From: Brachycybe producta | Taxonomy: Eukaryota; Arthropoda; Diplopoda; Playtdesmida; Andrognathidae | DNA: 64,000 nucleotides | Assembly (NCBI GenBank): GCA_036925085.1 | Contig: JAUPFP010000142.1 | Span: forward strand, 1-64,000 | Direction: 5' to 3' | Part shown: positions 51,508 to 62,239 of the stretch, piece after piece | Layout: each line of letters starts with the position of its first letter | Numbering within the stretch: position 1 is the stretch's first letter | Program-made: the position numbers and the translations under genes | The notes under the pieces: generated by a model | Seen by the model: only the letters and a program-made list of their open reading frames with translations | The model's database searches: none | What the model was told of the DNA's origin: nothing

Positions 51508-51863
51508 TTAAGAAGCAACACTTTAAAACAAAATTTCAATGCGTTTTAGAAACTAGAAAGGTAAACGACTGGGGTTAACCTTCCCCTTCAGAAAATTGTT
51601 AGCAGTGATTGCCTGCTATCAGGGGCTTTCCTTTTTATTCCGTTCCTTCCGCTATTTAAGAATGCAATACGATCATTTACTTTGTAGCGATAGATGGCGC
51701 CACTAGCACTCCTCCCATAGAAATGTACTGACACACTTTGAGCTGCTCTTCTAGTTTCTAAAGCACTTTCTAGTTTCTCTCAATTTTAGCTTCTGAAAGC
51801 CAAGAATAATCCGAGTTTGAAAACCAACCGCTCATAAACCATTTTCAATGTATAATAATAACC
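51508..51863. other. mixed remnants of AA and U
   Basis: TTTTAGAAACTAGAAAGGTA near 51544, the phrase TTGTTAGCAGTGATTGCCTG at 51596, and a partial U element at about 51655-51740 (GATAGATGGCGCCACTAGC). CTTCTAGTTTCTAAAGCACTT follows near 51750. Confidence 0.6.
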
Positions 51864-52360
51864 AGGGGCATCACTACAGAAAGAATATCATATGACAGTA
51901 AATTGTCACATCTATCTCATAAACTCACAGCAGCCACAAAAGCAAATAACAAATTAATTATCATTACGACAGATATTATATTACTGTCATTGGCTAATAT
52001 GCACACCATAATATGACAGTCATAAAATAATTCCATGCAAACAGTGACATCATAAGGTATGACTGTCACAATTATATAACTTTTTCTGTATGATCTCAAT
52101 GCTTGTGGGCTATTATTTTATGACTGTCGTATTATTCTATCCACTAGTCAATGAAATTAATAATATGACACTACTCGTCATAGAAATATTTTAGAATTTG
52201 CTTTTGTGACTGTTACAAATGTTATGAGTTAGAAATGACAACTTACTATCATGTCACAGCTTGTTAGAGCCTCATTACAGAATTAAAATTAGACTATCCT
52301 ATCTAGCTCATAACCATATAATAGTCACAAAAGTAAATTACATCATATTATTATCACCAA
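51864..52360. mobile_element. TGACAGTCA-rich element BB
   Basis: TATGACAGT, ATGACTGTCA and related words occur at least eight times in both orientations. CACAAAAGCAAAT at 51935 recurs directly near 52335 and in inverse form near 52199. The ends are not defined; the organisation suggests a worn inverted-repeat element. Confidence 0.5.
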
Positions 52361-52361
52361 G

Positions 52362-52690
52362 GCTCGGATTTTTATGCAATATCAAGCAAACTGTTTCTCA
52401 AACCGTGGCCCAAGAGCCCAATTTGTGAAATAATAAATCTCCATTCCGATCAACCAAAAATTATGGGGATTTTTTTTTTCAAATAAAAAAAACACTGGTT
52501 AGAGGCCATCTAGATGACAACTGATAGTAACCAAGATATCTAACCTCTAACCAGCGTTTTTTTTATTAGAGAAAAAAACCATAATTGTTGGTTGTTCTAA
52601 TGATAATTAATTACTTCACAATTGGCACTTGAGCCACAAATTGAGAAACATTTCGCATGATATTGCATTAAAAATCTCGAGTCCTAATTA
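52362..52690. mobile_element. inverted-repeat element S, copy 4
   Basis: GGCTCGGATTTTTATGCAAT faces ATTGCATTAAAAATCTCGAG. ACACTGGTTAGAGGCCATC faces ATCTAACCTCTAACCAGCG, and CCAAAAATTATGGGG faces CCATAATTGTTGG. A complete copy, about 330 bp, non-coding. Confidence 0.82.
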
Positions 52691-53352
52691 TGACAAATGC
52701 GAGGAGCGTTTACACTTGCAACAACTCTTCTAGTTTCTAAGAAGAAGAAGAAGAAAGAAAAAAACCATTAAAAATTCCGCTTTAAAGTTATGTACGGATC
52801 ATTATTATGCGTTAAAAACAAGTTCAGTGTGTAAACATAAAGAATTCAAAAAAGCCTTCAATTGAGAGTTTCTTAGTCCAGTTCAAAGTTTTCCCATCAA
52901 AGAGAAAGCTTGAAACGTAAATAATTGGGATACTTATCGATAAGCCCCCCCCTTTGCAAGAAATCGTTAGGATTGAAAAGAAAACGTCAAAAAAAAAAAA
53001 AAAAAAAAAGAGGAGAAAAAAAACGAGGCTAAAATTCTGGGTAGTTTTTGGTTGGTTGGGAACATCGTTAGCTGGAAGAAAAGAAAAAACACGAAGCTGT
53101 GTTTGCTTCAATAGATAGAAGGCATTCAATGATGAAAGAAAAAAAAAGGGAAAAAAAAGTCTAGTAAGGAAAACCAGGCTGATTGGTCAAGTTAAAATAA
53201 GGCATTAATATCCCTAAACGAGAAGGCAAAATTCGTTAAGATGGCTCAATAGTTATTTATTTTGCAGTGGAGTGGCTAAAGTAGGGTCAGTGCACACGAC
53301 GATGACGACAAGTCTGTCAGAAGTGTTCGGCCGACCAAAACGCAAGCGCACA
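52691..53352. other. AT-rich intergenic sequence
   Basis: (AAG)n near 52741 after CTTCTAGTTTCTAAG, an A-run near 52989-53008 and a less AT-rich patch 53290-53350. The minus-strand frame 52824-53129 depends on A-runs. Confidence 0.55.
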
Positions 53353-53450
53353 ACAGACAAATGTGCCCAGCACTAACTTTTCGTATGCCCCGCCCTTTTA
53401 TGAGCGTCATCAATTTCTAATTGGTTAGTTACTGGATCTGATGGCACATG
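53353..53450. mobile_element. MITE family A variant, copy 15, left half
   Basis: ACAGACAAATGTGCCCAGCA, CGTATGCCCCGCCC and ATCAATTTCTAATTGGTTAG are the left arm of the A variant; the right arm is absent. Confidence 0.75.
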
Positions 53451-53529
53451 CGTGGTTGTGAACCTTATTTTTTTATTTTGTAACATTTCAGTTTAGCTAT
53501 TTGCAAGCAAGTCAAGTTCAAGTTATGCA

Positions 53530-53563
53530 ATCCCCCGTGATTTTTCACGGTGTTCCGAGCTAG
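53530..53563 (+). mobile_element. diverged Helitron 3' end
   Basis: The hairpin CCGTGATTTTTCACGG is followed by TGTTCCGAGCTAG and T. The layout (stem-loop, about ten bases, CTAG) matches element C, but the sequence differs, so it is another Helitron-like family or an old copy. Confidence 0.6.
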
Positions 53564-53935
53564 TATAGGCTATATTTTTTTTTTTTGTTGTTGTTCACTC
53601 ACATCTAGCCGCTTCAAGAAAGCGCTTAGAAAACTGAACGCACCAATGGACTGAAGAAATAAAAAAAAAAAAAAATTGCAGTCAAAACACACACAACATA
53701 CAAGTCAATGAGAGTATCTTCCATAATAAATAAAATCTACCGTAGAAACACATCTCTATACAAGAAGAGACCAGACCCAGACCCTTTCCCACCCGCTCTC
53801 TCGTCCCCCCCCCCACACACACACACACATACAAAAGCCTAACATCAGCAGAATACAAAATCAAATTGTTGAACAGCGGTAAATCTCTGCAACAAACCGA
53901 AACTCATTAACATGCAACGTACACCTTTAAAGATT
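53564..53935. other. low-complexity intergenic sequence
   Basis: T-run near 53576, A-run near 53659-53674, C-run and (CA)n at 53804-53827. No gene. Confidence 0.6.
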
Positions 53936-54070
<135 letters not shown>

Positions 54071-54780
54071 GAACACAAAAAACCGTTTATCTATTTGACT
54101 CTGTCGAATCTACTCTTCTATTTTCCCCTATTTTTTTATTGTAACACTTCTTATGAGAAAGTTGCAATATGTTAAGATTTTCAATGAAGAAAAGAGAAAT
54201 TCCGTGTTTGCAATGTTGTTGTGAGCTTCCAATTGAGAGAGAGAGAGAGAGAAAGATTTTAAACTCTCTTGCATTTATTTAAGTCACTGAACAGACGACG
54301 ATCAAATAAAAAGAGTCTTGATGAGATTTAAGTGGATTCGAACCGAAATCTACATCAACATATTTGCATGTTTCTTGCTGTGTTTTGTGCGTGTTATATC
54401 GCTATGCCGCCCCTTTGTTTTAAAGAAATTCGCGCTCATTAAATGGGGGCGCGCCAATCAAATTAAGATTCCCCCCCAATCCTTCCTCAGCAAGGTAACC
54501 ACATACATGATAAGTAACTCAAAGTAAGACAAAGAGAAAAATCTTATTTTTCAACCAAAAATCTTAATCGGAGGCTAGAATTCATATGCAAAAGGACAAA
54601 CTTTTCCGGACATTTTTCTCCAACAACTTTTGTTCGCTTTAAACCAATCATGCCCGAGGGCATACAACAGTCCATGCTACTCCACACTGCAGTGCCAGAG
54701 GGCAAGTGTCAGACTAAGTGAGAGTTGTAGAGCACTGAAGAGTTCATGGCACTCTGGTTGATGGACACTTGCCATCTGTA
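54071..54780. other. unassigned intergenic sequence
   Basis: Short (GA)n at 54236-54252. From about 54640 the sequence is less AT-rich and not repeated in the window; it resumes after the N element at 55382, so N interrupted a unique stretch. GGATTCGAACC near 54332 looks like a tRNA T-arm complement, but no tRNA fold surrounds it. Confidence 0.45.
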
Positions 54781-54788
54781 CTAGATTC

Positions 54789-55381
54789 AGGGTGTGGGAC
54801 ATTTGCCCTAAAGCCATTTTCCCTAAAACCACTTGTCCTAAAAGAACATTTGCCCTAATCATTAGTGTAAATTTACATCATTTGGCATTTTTTGTGCATC
54901 TGCAGCATGCAGAACCTATTTAACATACTCTACCGTATGAAAAGAGAGAAGGAAAAAAGTGGTTTTAGGGCAAATGTCCTTTAGGGCAAATAGTTTTAGG
55001 GCAAATATCCTTTTAGGGCAATTGTCCCTTTAGGGTAAATGTCCCTTTAGGGCAAATGGTTTTAGAGCAAACGTCCTTTTAGAGAAAATGGTTTTAGGGC
55101 AAATAGTTGAGCAAACATCCTTTTAGGGCAAATGGTTTTAGAGCAAACGTCCTTTTAGAGCAAATGTTTTTAGAGCAAATGTTTTTAGAGCAAACGTCCT
55201 TTTAGAGCAAATGGTTTTAAAGCAAACGTCCTTTTAGAGTAAATGATTTTAGGCCAAATGGTTTTAGAGCAACCGTCCTTTTAGGGCAAATTGATTCGGG
55301 GCAAATGTCCTTTTAGGACAAATGTCCATTTAGAACAAATGGCTTTAGGACAAGTGTCCATAGGGCAAGTGTCTATATCCC
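54789..55381 (+). mobile_element. minisatellite-ended element N, copy 2, with exact 8-bp duplication
   Basis: Starts AGGGTGTGGGACATTTGCCC and ends GGGCAAGTGTCTATATCCC. CTAGATTC lies on both sides (54781-54788 and 55382-55389). The left arm has four CATTTGCCCTAAA-type units; the right arm has about 20 inverse units (TTTTAGGGCAAATGTCC, GGTTTTAGAGCAAACGTCC). The unique centre matches copy 1 (TTAGTGTAAATTTACATC, CCGTATGAAAAGAGAGAAGG). In copy 1 the expanded arm is the left one. No coding capacity. The duplication length suggests hAT or a similar superfamily. Confidence 0.92.
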
Positions 55382-55770
55382 CTAGATTCGCTACTGGTAC
55401 TGTTGTCGCTCCTCTGTCTGTCGTACGTACTGTCAACAACTGTAGTGGCATAAACGAAAACTGCCTCGTTTGCGCAGAAGGTACACAGGGCTGCCACATA
55501 GTTGAAGACCACTGATGGATTTGTAGGCCAGACAACACTCACTTTAGAGATCGCCGAGACTAGACGATCACGTGCAACGACACGACATGGGCGCGCATGT
55601 GTGCGCGCGCTTGCATTGTTTAGTTCTACAGACTTTTTTTTTCAATGTCCGCGTATCTGTCACACAAGTCTCCATTGCGCGTGCGCGCATCCGTTAAACA
55701 CACAAAAAAGTGATGTGTCAGATGAAACAAACATAATTCACTTGAGAATGTCTCTTTAAACTCTCCTAAC
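55382..55770. other. unique, CpG-containing, less AT-rich stretch
   Basis: Has no repeat partner in the window and more balanced composition than any neighbouring non-element sequence, with CpG-rich words (GGGCGCGCATGTGTGCGCGC near 55590). Frames on both strands are open for 65-86 codons, some with regularly spaced Cys (ENCLVCAEGTQGC on plus), but none matches a protein that I know. A promoter, a first exon or a pseudogene is possible. Confidence 0.4.
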
Positions 55771-56448
55771 CTTCAAAATACTCAATTTTATTTATTTTTC
55801 TTCTATTTTTTTTCTTCTTCTGAGGGAGTACAAGATGATGATGATGATGATGATGATGATGACTGAACAGTCAGATCATAAAATCTCTTGTACATTGAGT
55901 TGAACAGAGGGTAAAAGAAATTCTGAATGCAATTTGGTTAGAGAAGACTGAAGACACAGAGAGAGAACAAAAAAAAAATCATTTCATTTCGGCCCAGTGC
56001 ACACACTCTTTTGTTACTCAGATTGCCCACTCGGAATCACTCGACAAAGTGGAGTCATTCATTCGTCCATTTCTCTAAAATATATATATATAAAAAACCC
56101 TCTCCCTCCATCTCTGGAGTAAACTAAAATCTCCACATCACTAACTCTCTCTTTCTCTTTCTACCATCCTCCTCCTCCTCCATATACCACACCCAACATA
56201 AAAGACATATCTCTATAACCCAACACCCATTCCCTTCCCCAATTGTGTATTATTATTATATAAAAGAAAGAAGAACAAAAAAAGACAGTAGAAAAATGAC
56301 GCCCCAACATGAAAAAAAAATATTAAAACAAGACAACAGAAAAAAAAAACACAAAACAAAAACGGACAAGAATAAAAAAGAGGAAATGGAGATTCAATTT
56401 CAACTGGTTTTTGATTTATAAATTACAGCATGTCCATAAAGTTCCTAA
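55771..56448. other. low-complexity intergenic sequence
   Basis: (GAT)n at about 55834-55861, pyrimidine-rich 56096-56190, A-rich 56270-56390. No gene. Confidence 0.6.
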
Positions 56449-56755
56449 TACCTTGTACACACACACATGAGTTAAATGAATTCAAATTAAATGTATTTAG
56501 GTGAATTTATACGGAATCCCGTTAAGGACATGAATCCAAATAAAAAATTGACTTTATTATTAATATTTTAAATTGAAATACTAAATCAATATTTTAATGT
56601 CAATAGTTTATATATTTAAGTATTAACTCAATATTTTCAGATTATTAACTGAATACATTGAATTCGATGTATTGTTTGTTTGCCCTTCACAGAGGGCTCT
56701 GTAGAACACGTTTATTATTTAAATGCATTTAAATTATCAGGTGTGTTACTAGGTA
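56449..56755 (+). mobile_element. Harbinger-like MITE family J, copy 3
   Basis: TACCTTGTACACACACACAT to GTGTGTTACTAGGTA, with TAA on both sides (56446-56448, 56756-56758). Forward partner of the inverse copy at 56958; together they form an 814-bp inverted pair. Confidence 0.9.
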
Positions 56756-56794
56756 TAAGACATTTTTTTTGTGTGAACTACCTGGAAAATAACA

Positions 56795-56880
56795 ATGGAA
56801 TCTCGATTATCCGGACTAAATGGGACCGGACCTACTCTGGAATACCAGCAAGTACAGATTATCCGGAAAATCGCAGCTTT
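56795..56880. mobile_element. pogo/Tigger-like inverted-repeat remnant
   Basis: GGAATCTCGATTATCCGGAC resembles the CAGT...CTCGATTATCCGGAC tips of pogo-type elements. CAGATTATCCGGAAAATCG lies about 60 bp further on in the same orientation. No transposase. The assignment rests on the tip motif only. Confidence 0.4.
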
Positions 56881-56913
56881 TTTAACTTTATTTATCTACT
56901 TCACTATCTGGAA

Positions 56914-57600
56914 GTTAAGAATGCAAGTAGATCATTTATTTTATCCCTGTAGCATTATACCTAGTACACACACCTGATAATTTAAATGCATTTAAATAAT
57001 AAACGTGTTCTACAGAGCCCTGTGAAGGACAAACAAACAATATGTCGAATTCAATTTATTCAGTTAATAATCTCAAAATATTGAGTTAATTAACTTAAAC
57101 ATAATCAGATAAACTATTGACAAAATATTGATTTCGTATTTCAATTTAAAATATTAATAATAAAGTCAATTTTTATTTGGTTCATGTCCTTAACTGGATT
57201 CCGTATATATTCATCTAAATACCTTTAACTTGAATTCAATTAGCTCATGTGTGCACAAGGTATTAGATGGCGCCACTAGCCCTCTTTACATAGATAAGTA
57301 TTGACAACACTCCAACTCTTGACTCGCCTTCTTCCTTTTTTTTTTCACGTGGCAAACGTTTAATTGCGTCATCGCTATTTCTACACGTGCTGTCTCTCTT
57401 CACTTATACAGTATTATTATGTTCTGAGTTAAGTTTGTCGCGTGCAGATAATTTAAGGTTGTTTTGGACGCACTTTTAGAGCTAAAAGGCTGCATTCGAT
57501 TTCAACTAATTAGCGACAAGTGTACTTTGTCAACCTATGGAGGTTGCAGGCGCCATCTATTTTGCATATCTATTTTTCTATGGAGTCCTCTTATAAGTCA
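56914..57600 (+). mobile_element. element U, split by J copy 4
   Basis: GTTAAGAATGCAAGTAGATC at the left; GATGGCGCCACTAGCC, CACGTGGCAAACG, GGTTGTTTTGGACGCACTTT and GCAGGCGCCATCTATTTTGC after the J element. In intact U copies GTAGC.TTAGATGGCGCC is continuous, which defines the J insertion site exactly. U is about 380 bp without J. Confidence 0.8.
56958..57262 (-). mobile_element. Harbinger-like MITE family J, copy 4, inside U
   Basis: TACCTAGTACACACACCTGA to GTGTGCACAAGGTA in inverse orientation, with TTA on both sides (56955-56957, 57263-57265). The empty site is present in other U copies. The best evidence that J makes a 3-bp TWA duplication. Confidence 0.93.
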
Positions 57601-58689
57601 GAAACACTGAAAATTTGAACCACATAAAAGCTAGGCTACCAGCGATGAATCTCTGAATCAATTGCAGAAGAATTAGCTATAAATATCCAATTTGAAGCTT
57701 TCAAATTCAAAAACAATCCTAATCCATCTAGAAAATCGAAAGAAAATCGAAACAAAATCACCATAATTCGTAAAGAATTCCCCCCCCCCCACTTTTGTTT
57801 TATAACATCAGCCACAAATAAAAACTATAAACTACTTTTATCACTCATTTTATTTCATTTTTTTTTTTCTTCAACCACTTTTGTGTTAAAATTCATTTTC
57901 TGCTTGAGAAATTTACCCACACACACAACAACAACAAAAAAAAAAGACAAAAGCGGAAACTGGTTTGAAAAACGCTCGTTTCCGCACTCTCTCTCTTATA
58001 TGATGCACCTATATATATATACATTATATAAAGATGCATCTTTCATTTTCATTTTTTTTTTCTGTTTCTGCTCTTTTATTTTAAAGAACGAAAAACATAA
58101 GAAAAAAATCATCGCGAATTTCTAGTCTAGTGTCTCCTCTTCCTCCTCCCCCTCCCCCCTTCTCTTTTCACAATTTATTTTCTCATCTTAAAACATAACG
58201 ACACAATAGTGATTTTCTGTATCTCTCTTTTTCTGTCTCTCCTTCTCTTTTTATTATATGCCCACTTTTCTGTTTAAATCTACTCTCTTTTTCTTTCTGG
58301 TATTTAAGATACAATTGGAAGAGATAAGAGTCAATGCGCCATTTAACATCATCCAATGATGATGAACCATGACAATTACGAGAAAACGGTTGAGAAAACT
58401 AAACTAAGCTTCACTATCTATCTCTCTCTCTCTCTCTCTCGCTTTCTCTTTCTCGGTTAGCAATTGCTCATTATTACAAACTTATTTCGTTTCTCTTTCT
58501 GTTTCTCACAGCTAAAGGAATCACTTTTTTTCTTCAGCATTTTTTTTTCCTTTTTAAACAAACGTTTTTTAAGAAGAAAAAAAAAACCAATAGGTGGCGC
58601 TTACAGCAGAAACTTTCAAACAAGTGTCTAATATCGTCAGTTAAGAGGCTATTAGGCGTGACTGAGACAAGAATGACGCAATACCTGGT
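57601..58689. other. low-complexity intergenic sequence
   Basis: C-run at 57780-57791, A-runs, TATATATATA near 58010, pyrimidine-rich 58125-58165 and (CT)n at 58421-58441. No gene. Confidence 0.6.
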
Positions 58690-58895
58690 ATAGGCATTTA
58701 GAAATCGGGAAGAATTTCAGTCGGCTCCGCCCTTGTTAATAAGAACGCAGCTTCTAATTGGTTGGTTATATAGTCTGACGTCACATGCACCCGCCCTTTT
58801 CAACGTTGAACCACACAACAAACCAATTAGAAGTTGCAGGTCGTCATAACAAGGGCGGAGCCAACTGAAGTTCTCCCCGATTTCTAACTGCCTGT
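58690..58895. mobile_element. MITE family A, copy 16
   Basis: ATAGGCATTTAGAAATCGGG faces CCCGATTTCTAACTGCCTGT. CAACTTC is replaced by GCAGCTTCTAATTGG in the left arm. No duplication visible. Confidence 0.88.
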
Positions 58896-59489
58896 CTTAA
58901 GATGTGGTACATCCACTGATACAATTATATCAATCCAGAGTAACTAGTGACACCAGGAGTGTCAGTACATTTCTATAGGACGGCTAGTGGCGCCATCTAA
59001 CATTACACGCACAAAATACAATGATCTACTTGCATTCTTAAGGTTAAGTAAAAAGCGGGTTGTCACAATAGACATATTTCATATTTCTTTAATGTTTCTC
59101 ACAGTAAAAAAAAATATGTTCTCTCTTTTGAAACAAGCATTTTATAATTTTTTTTTTTTAAATGCTGTCTTTATTTTAAAACAAAGGTTTGCAACAATGG
59201 CCAATAGAGGCGCTTGAAGCATAAACATTCGAGTTGAAAAACCATGCATATCACGGTTTATCTGTTGTGTGAAAGTTAAAATCTTAATTTTCCGCATGTT
59301 TCAAAAGATTCTTTTGTTTTTACATTAAATTCAAAGAGTTTTCCATGAGTTTCTTTTCTTTAAAAAAATTTCAATTTCCCTGAGAACTTGAGATTTTGCA
59401 GGGGTTTTTTTTGTTGTTGTTGTTGTTGACGGGAACCCTGAAGTTTTTTTGAACAGTTACAAGGATTGCAATCCTGTACTTTTAGTAAA
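58896..59489. other. partial U element and AT-rich sequence
   Basis: An inverse partial U copy lies at about 58955-59045 (GGCTAGTGGCGCCATCTAAC, CTACTTGCATTCTTAAGG). The rest is AT-rich, with (GTT)n near 59411. Confidence 0.6.
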
Positions 59490-60540
59490 CTTAAGGCTTG
59501 GATCCCACATACGCGCAAAAAAAAAACTATAGAAATGAAAAAGAAAAAACAGAAAATGTTCTTCTCTACATTTCTGCTTCCATTCGCGTCCAAGAATTTG
59601 TTTTTGAGTTTATAGAAAAGGTTGGAGAAAAAAAGAGGAGGAGCTGCAAAAACCTGCGACTGAAAGAAAATTTTATTGGCTTGATGCATTGTACTCTTGT
59701 ATTCTGCCTTTACATTCCGCGAAATAAGTAGAAAAAATTTAAATTAAGACAAATTTCATGTTTAGTCGCATTTTCAGTAGACAACTTTTTTTTTTTGCAA
59801 ATTTGATCCAAGCCTAATTAACTTTGCTGGAAATTTTACTCAAACATTTTCAAGTTAATTCAACACTTAACTGAAAGATGTCAGACTGAAAATGAATTTA
59901 GTCAGCTGAAAATGTCAATACTCTTGTTTTACAAATGTATAGCTGTCAAAAGACAATTTCTCATCTAAAAGAAAGTTTATAAAATGTTAGAAAAGGGCCC
60001 CACACATGACGCTTATGAACATGCCTTACAAAGTGAAACTCAAGTGTGATCATTTTCAGCATGTGTGATTCTTCCCTTACACTCCAACGTGGCTAACATA
60101 AAAAAACACTGTTCTGCTAATGTCACACATATGCACAAAAAAAATTCTACTAAAAAAGAAATTGATCTAGTTTAAATATTTTCTATTCTATCCATTTGGC
60201 AGAAAACAGGTAGAAAAAATGTGTAATTGTTTCTCTTTACCTCACAGTATTACTTGTTATTATCAACCAATAGGAAAGCGTATTTCAGATGCATTATTCT
60301 TTATGGCTCCTCCATCCTAATTCTTTCTCTTCTTTTCTACAAATTCTAACAATGTCCTTGAAAAATTTTATTTTCTGTTTTAAGGGAAGAATCACAAATG
60401 CTGAAAAAAAAAAAAAAACCTCCCACTGAATTTCACTTTGTAAGGCATTTACTAGAAGCGCCTTGTATCTTTTGAGTACAAAGAAACACAGAATTTTATT
60501 TCTAATTCCATTTTCTGTGTGTGATTCTTCTGTAATGCGA
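59490..60540. repeat. cluster of D-type elements
   Basis: D-type ends (CCCACATACGCGCAAAA near 59503; TTTCAGCATGTGTGATTCTTC near 60055; GTCACACATATGCACAAAA near 60121; GAAGAATCACAAATGCTG near 60387; GTGTGTGATTCTTCTGTAAT near 60518). The clearest unit is 60379-60535, with CCACTGAATTTCACTTTGTA and GAAGCGCCTTGTATCTTTTG. The 60120-60300 part matches 27083-27250. Confidence 0.65.
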
Positions 60541-61484
60541 AGGAACGTGCAGAAAATATAGCAGAAACGTTATTCTCATTTTTTTTATTATTTCAAAATG
60601 TATTTTCCGCTTGTTGTTTACGCATGCGTGATGCAGTCACCTTCACCATAAAATAAAAAAAATAGTTAAACATTAATAAATAGAAAAATATCCTTTCTCT
60701 AAAGGCAAAAACCATTTAGTGATTCCACTTTCCGCTTAGTTTCTATTTATTTTTGAGGCCCCCCAGAGAGAGAATGAGAAAGAGAGAAAGAGAGAAAAGA
60801 ACTAAAGAAAACTAGAAACATAACAGTAGATTAACCAAATGATCAAAAAATGGGTTCTTAACATAAAAACACAACCCCAAATGTGTTGTGTGAGGTGGAG
60901 AAAGAATGAAGAAAAGTGTTTCTCGCTTGTTTAGAACTTTAGAAAACCAAAAGAAGGAGAGAGAGAGAAGAAAAAAAACGCCATGACGTAATGCCGAAGG
61001 GTTATTTCTCTTAGCTATAAACCTCCATTAATTTCGCCCATATAAAATTCGATGATGTTAATTTCAGCCATGATGAAATAAAAATACCACCTTACCCCCT
61101 TCCTCTTCTCTATTCCAATAGTAAAAGTTACTTTCATTGCCCACCCCCTCCCTCCAGCCCTCTCCCCCCCCCTCAACCCAACCTTCAATTCAAATCCTCC
61201 TCCTTTTAATACTTCATGCAAAATAATCTTTAAATTTCTTCTTAAGTACTTTAAAGATGAACGTTAATCTTTTGTCATTCATGAATTTAAATTAAAAGAG
61301 TTCAAATGGTGTAAACTTTGTGGCCCTCCATCCCCCTTCTTTCCACCTATCAGGTTGTTTAAGGGGTTTGTGTGTGGCCCACCTACTCTTATACATTAAT
61401 GTTAAAATAAAATTTGAAAAGTGGGGTCTCAGTACCTTCATTTCTTATTTAACATAGTTTATGAATTCCTATTCATCCCTTGAT
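60541..61484. other. low-complexity intergenic sequence
   Basis: Contains a purine-rich patch 60768-60800, (GA)n near 60956 and a C-rich pyrimidine patch 61130-61205. No gene. Confidence 0.6.
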
Positions 61485-61990
61485 TGGTCGGATTTTTATG
61501 CAATATCAAAGTTCAAGGTTTCTCCATTTGTGGCCAAAGTGCCAGTTGTGAAGACAGGCAAGTAGAAATCGGGACGAACAGAAGTTGGCTCCTCCCTTTT
61601 TATGACGAGCGCAACTTCTAATTGGTGGGTTATGTAGGCTGACGTCACATGTTCCGCCCCTTCTCAACGTCTAACCACACAACAAACCAATTAGAAGTTG
61701 CCGGTCGTCATAAAAAGGGCGGAGCCAACTTCTGTTCGTCCCGATTTCGAATTGCTTGTGTTGTGAAGTAGTCATCATCACTACAGCAACTGCAAGTATG
61801 CTTTTTTTTCTAATCAAGAAAGCTGGTTAGAGGTTAGATGTCAACTAGAGTTTTAGCGTCTAACCAGTCTCTTTTTGATTTTAAAAAAGAGATCTACAAC
61901 TGCAATTAGGTTGCATTTCAATTCAAGAATAACTCTAGCCTCTAATCAGCCTCATTGACTGCAAAAAAGCATAATTTTTCTTGCCTTATT
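61485..61990. mobile_element. inverted-repeat element S, copy 5, split by A
   Basis: CGGATTTTTATGCAATATCA, TTTCTCCATTTGTGGCC and GTGCCAGTTGTGAAG precede the A insertion. After it come AGCTGGTTAGAGGTTAGATG and TTTTAGCGTCTAACCAGTC as the central palindrome. The right arm is diverged. Confidence 0.78.
61554..61759. mobile_element. MITE family A, copy 17, with exact 9-bp duplication
   Basis: ACAGGCAAGTAGAAATCGGG faces CCCGATTTCGAATTGCTTGT, 206 bp. GTTGTGAAG occurs at 61545-61553 and 61760-61768. The empty site is recognisable in other S copies (GCCACAATTGTGAAG near 14503). Inserted into element S. Confidence 0.93.
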
Positions 61991-62215
61991 TATTAAGTAA
62001 TATATCTCAACAAATTGAAATTTTTAAGTCAATATTCTGTTAAATTAACCCACATTATATCAAAATACAAAAGGAATATATATTTACATATTTACTCAAT
62101 AAATAAGAGATATTTAATGAATAAATCGACTTCAACATGTTGTTGGCTTGTCCTTAACGGGGCTCTGTAGAAACATGTTTAATATTTATATGCATTTAAC
62201 TTTTTAAGTGCGGAT
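61991..62215 (+). mobile_element. partial family J or related element
   Basis: The end GGGGCTCTGTAGAAACATGT and TATATGCATTTAAC, preceded by TGTTGTTGGCTTGTCCTTAA, match the right part of J. The left part is too diverged to align and the terminal GTACTAGGTA is missing. Confidence 0.6.
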
Positions 62216-62239
62216 AAGTTACTTCTAGTTTCCAACTTC

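Noticed and set aside
54325-54345. GGATTCGAACC, complement of a tRNA T-arm
   Set aside because: No anticodon arm, D-arm or acceptor pairing could be found on either side.
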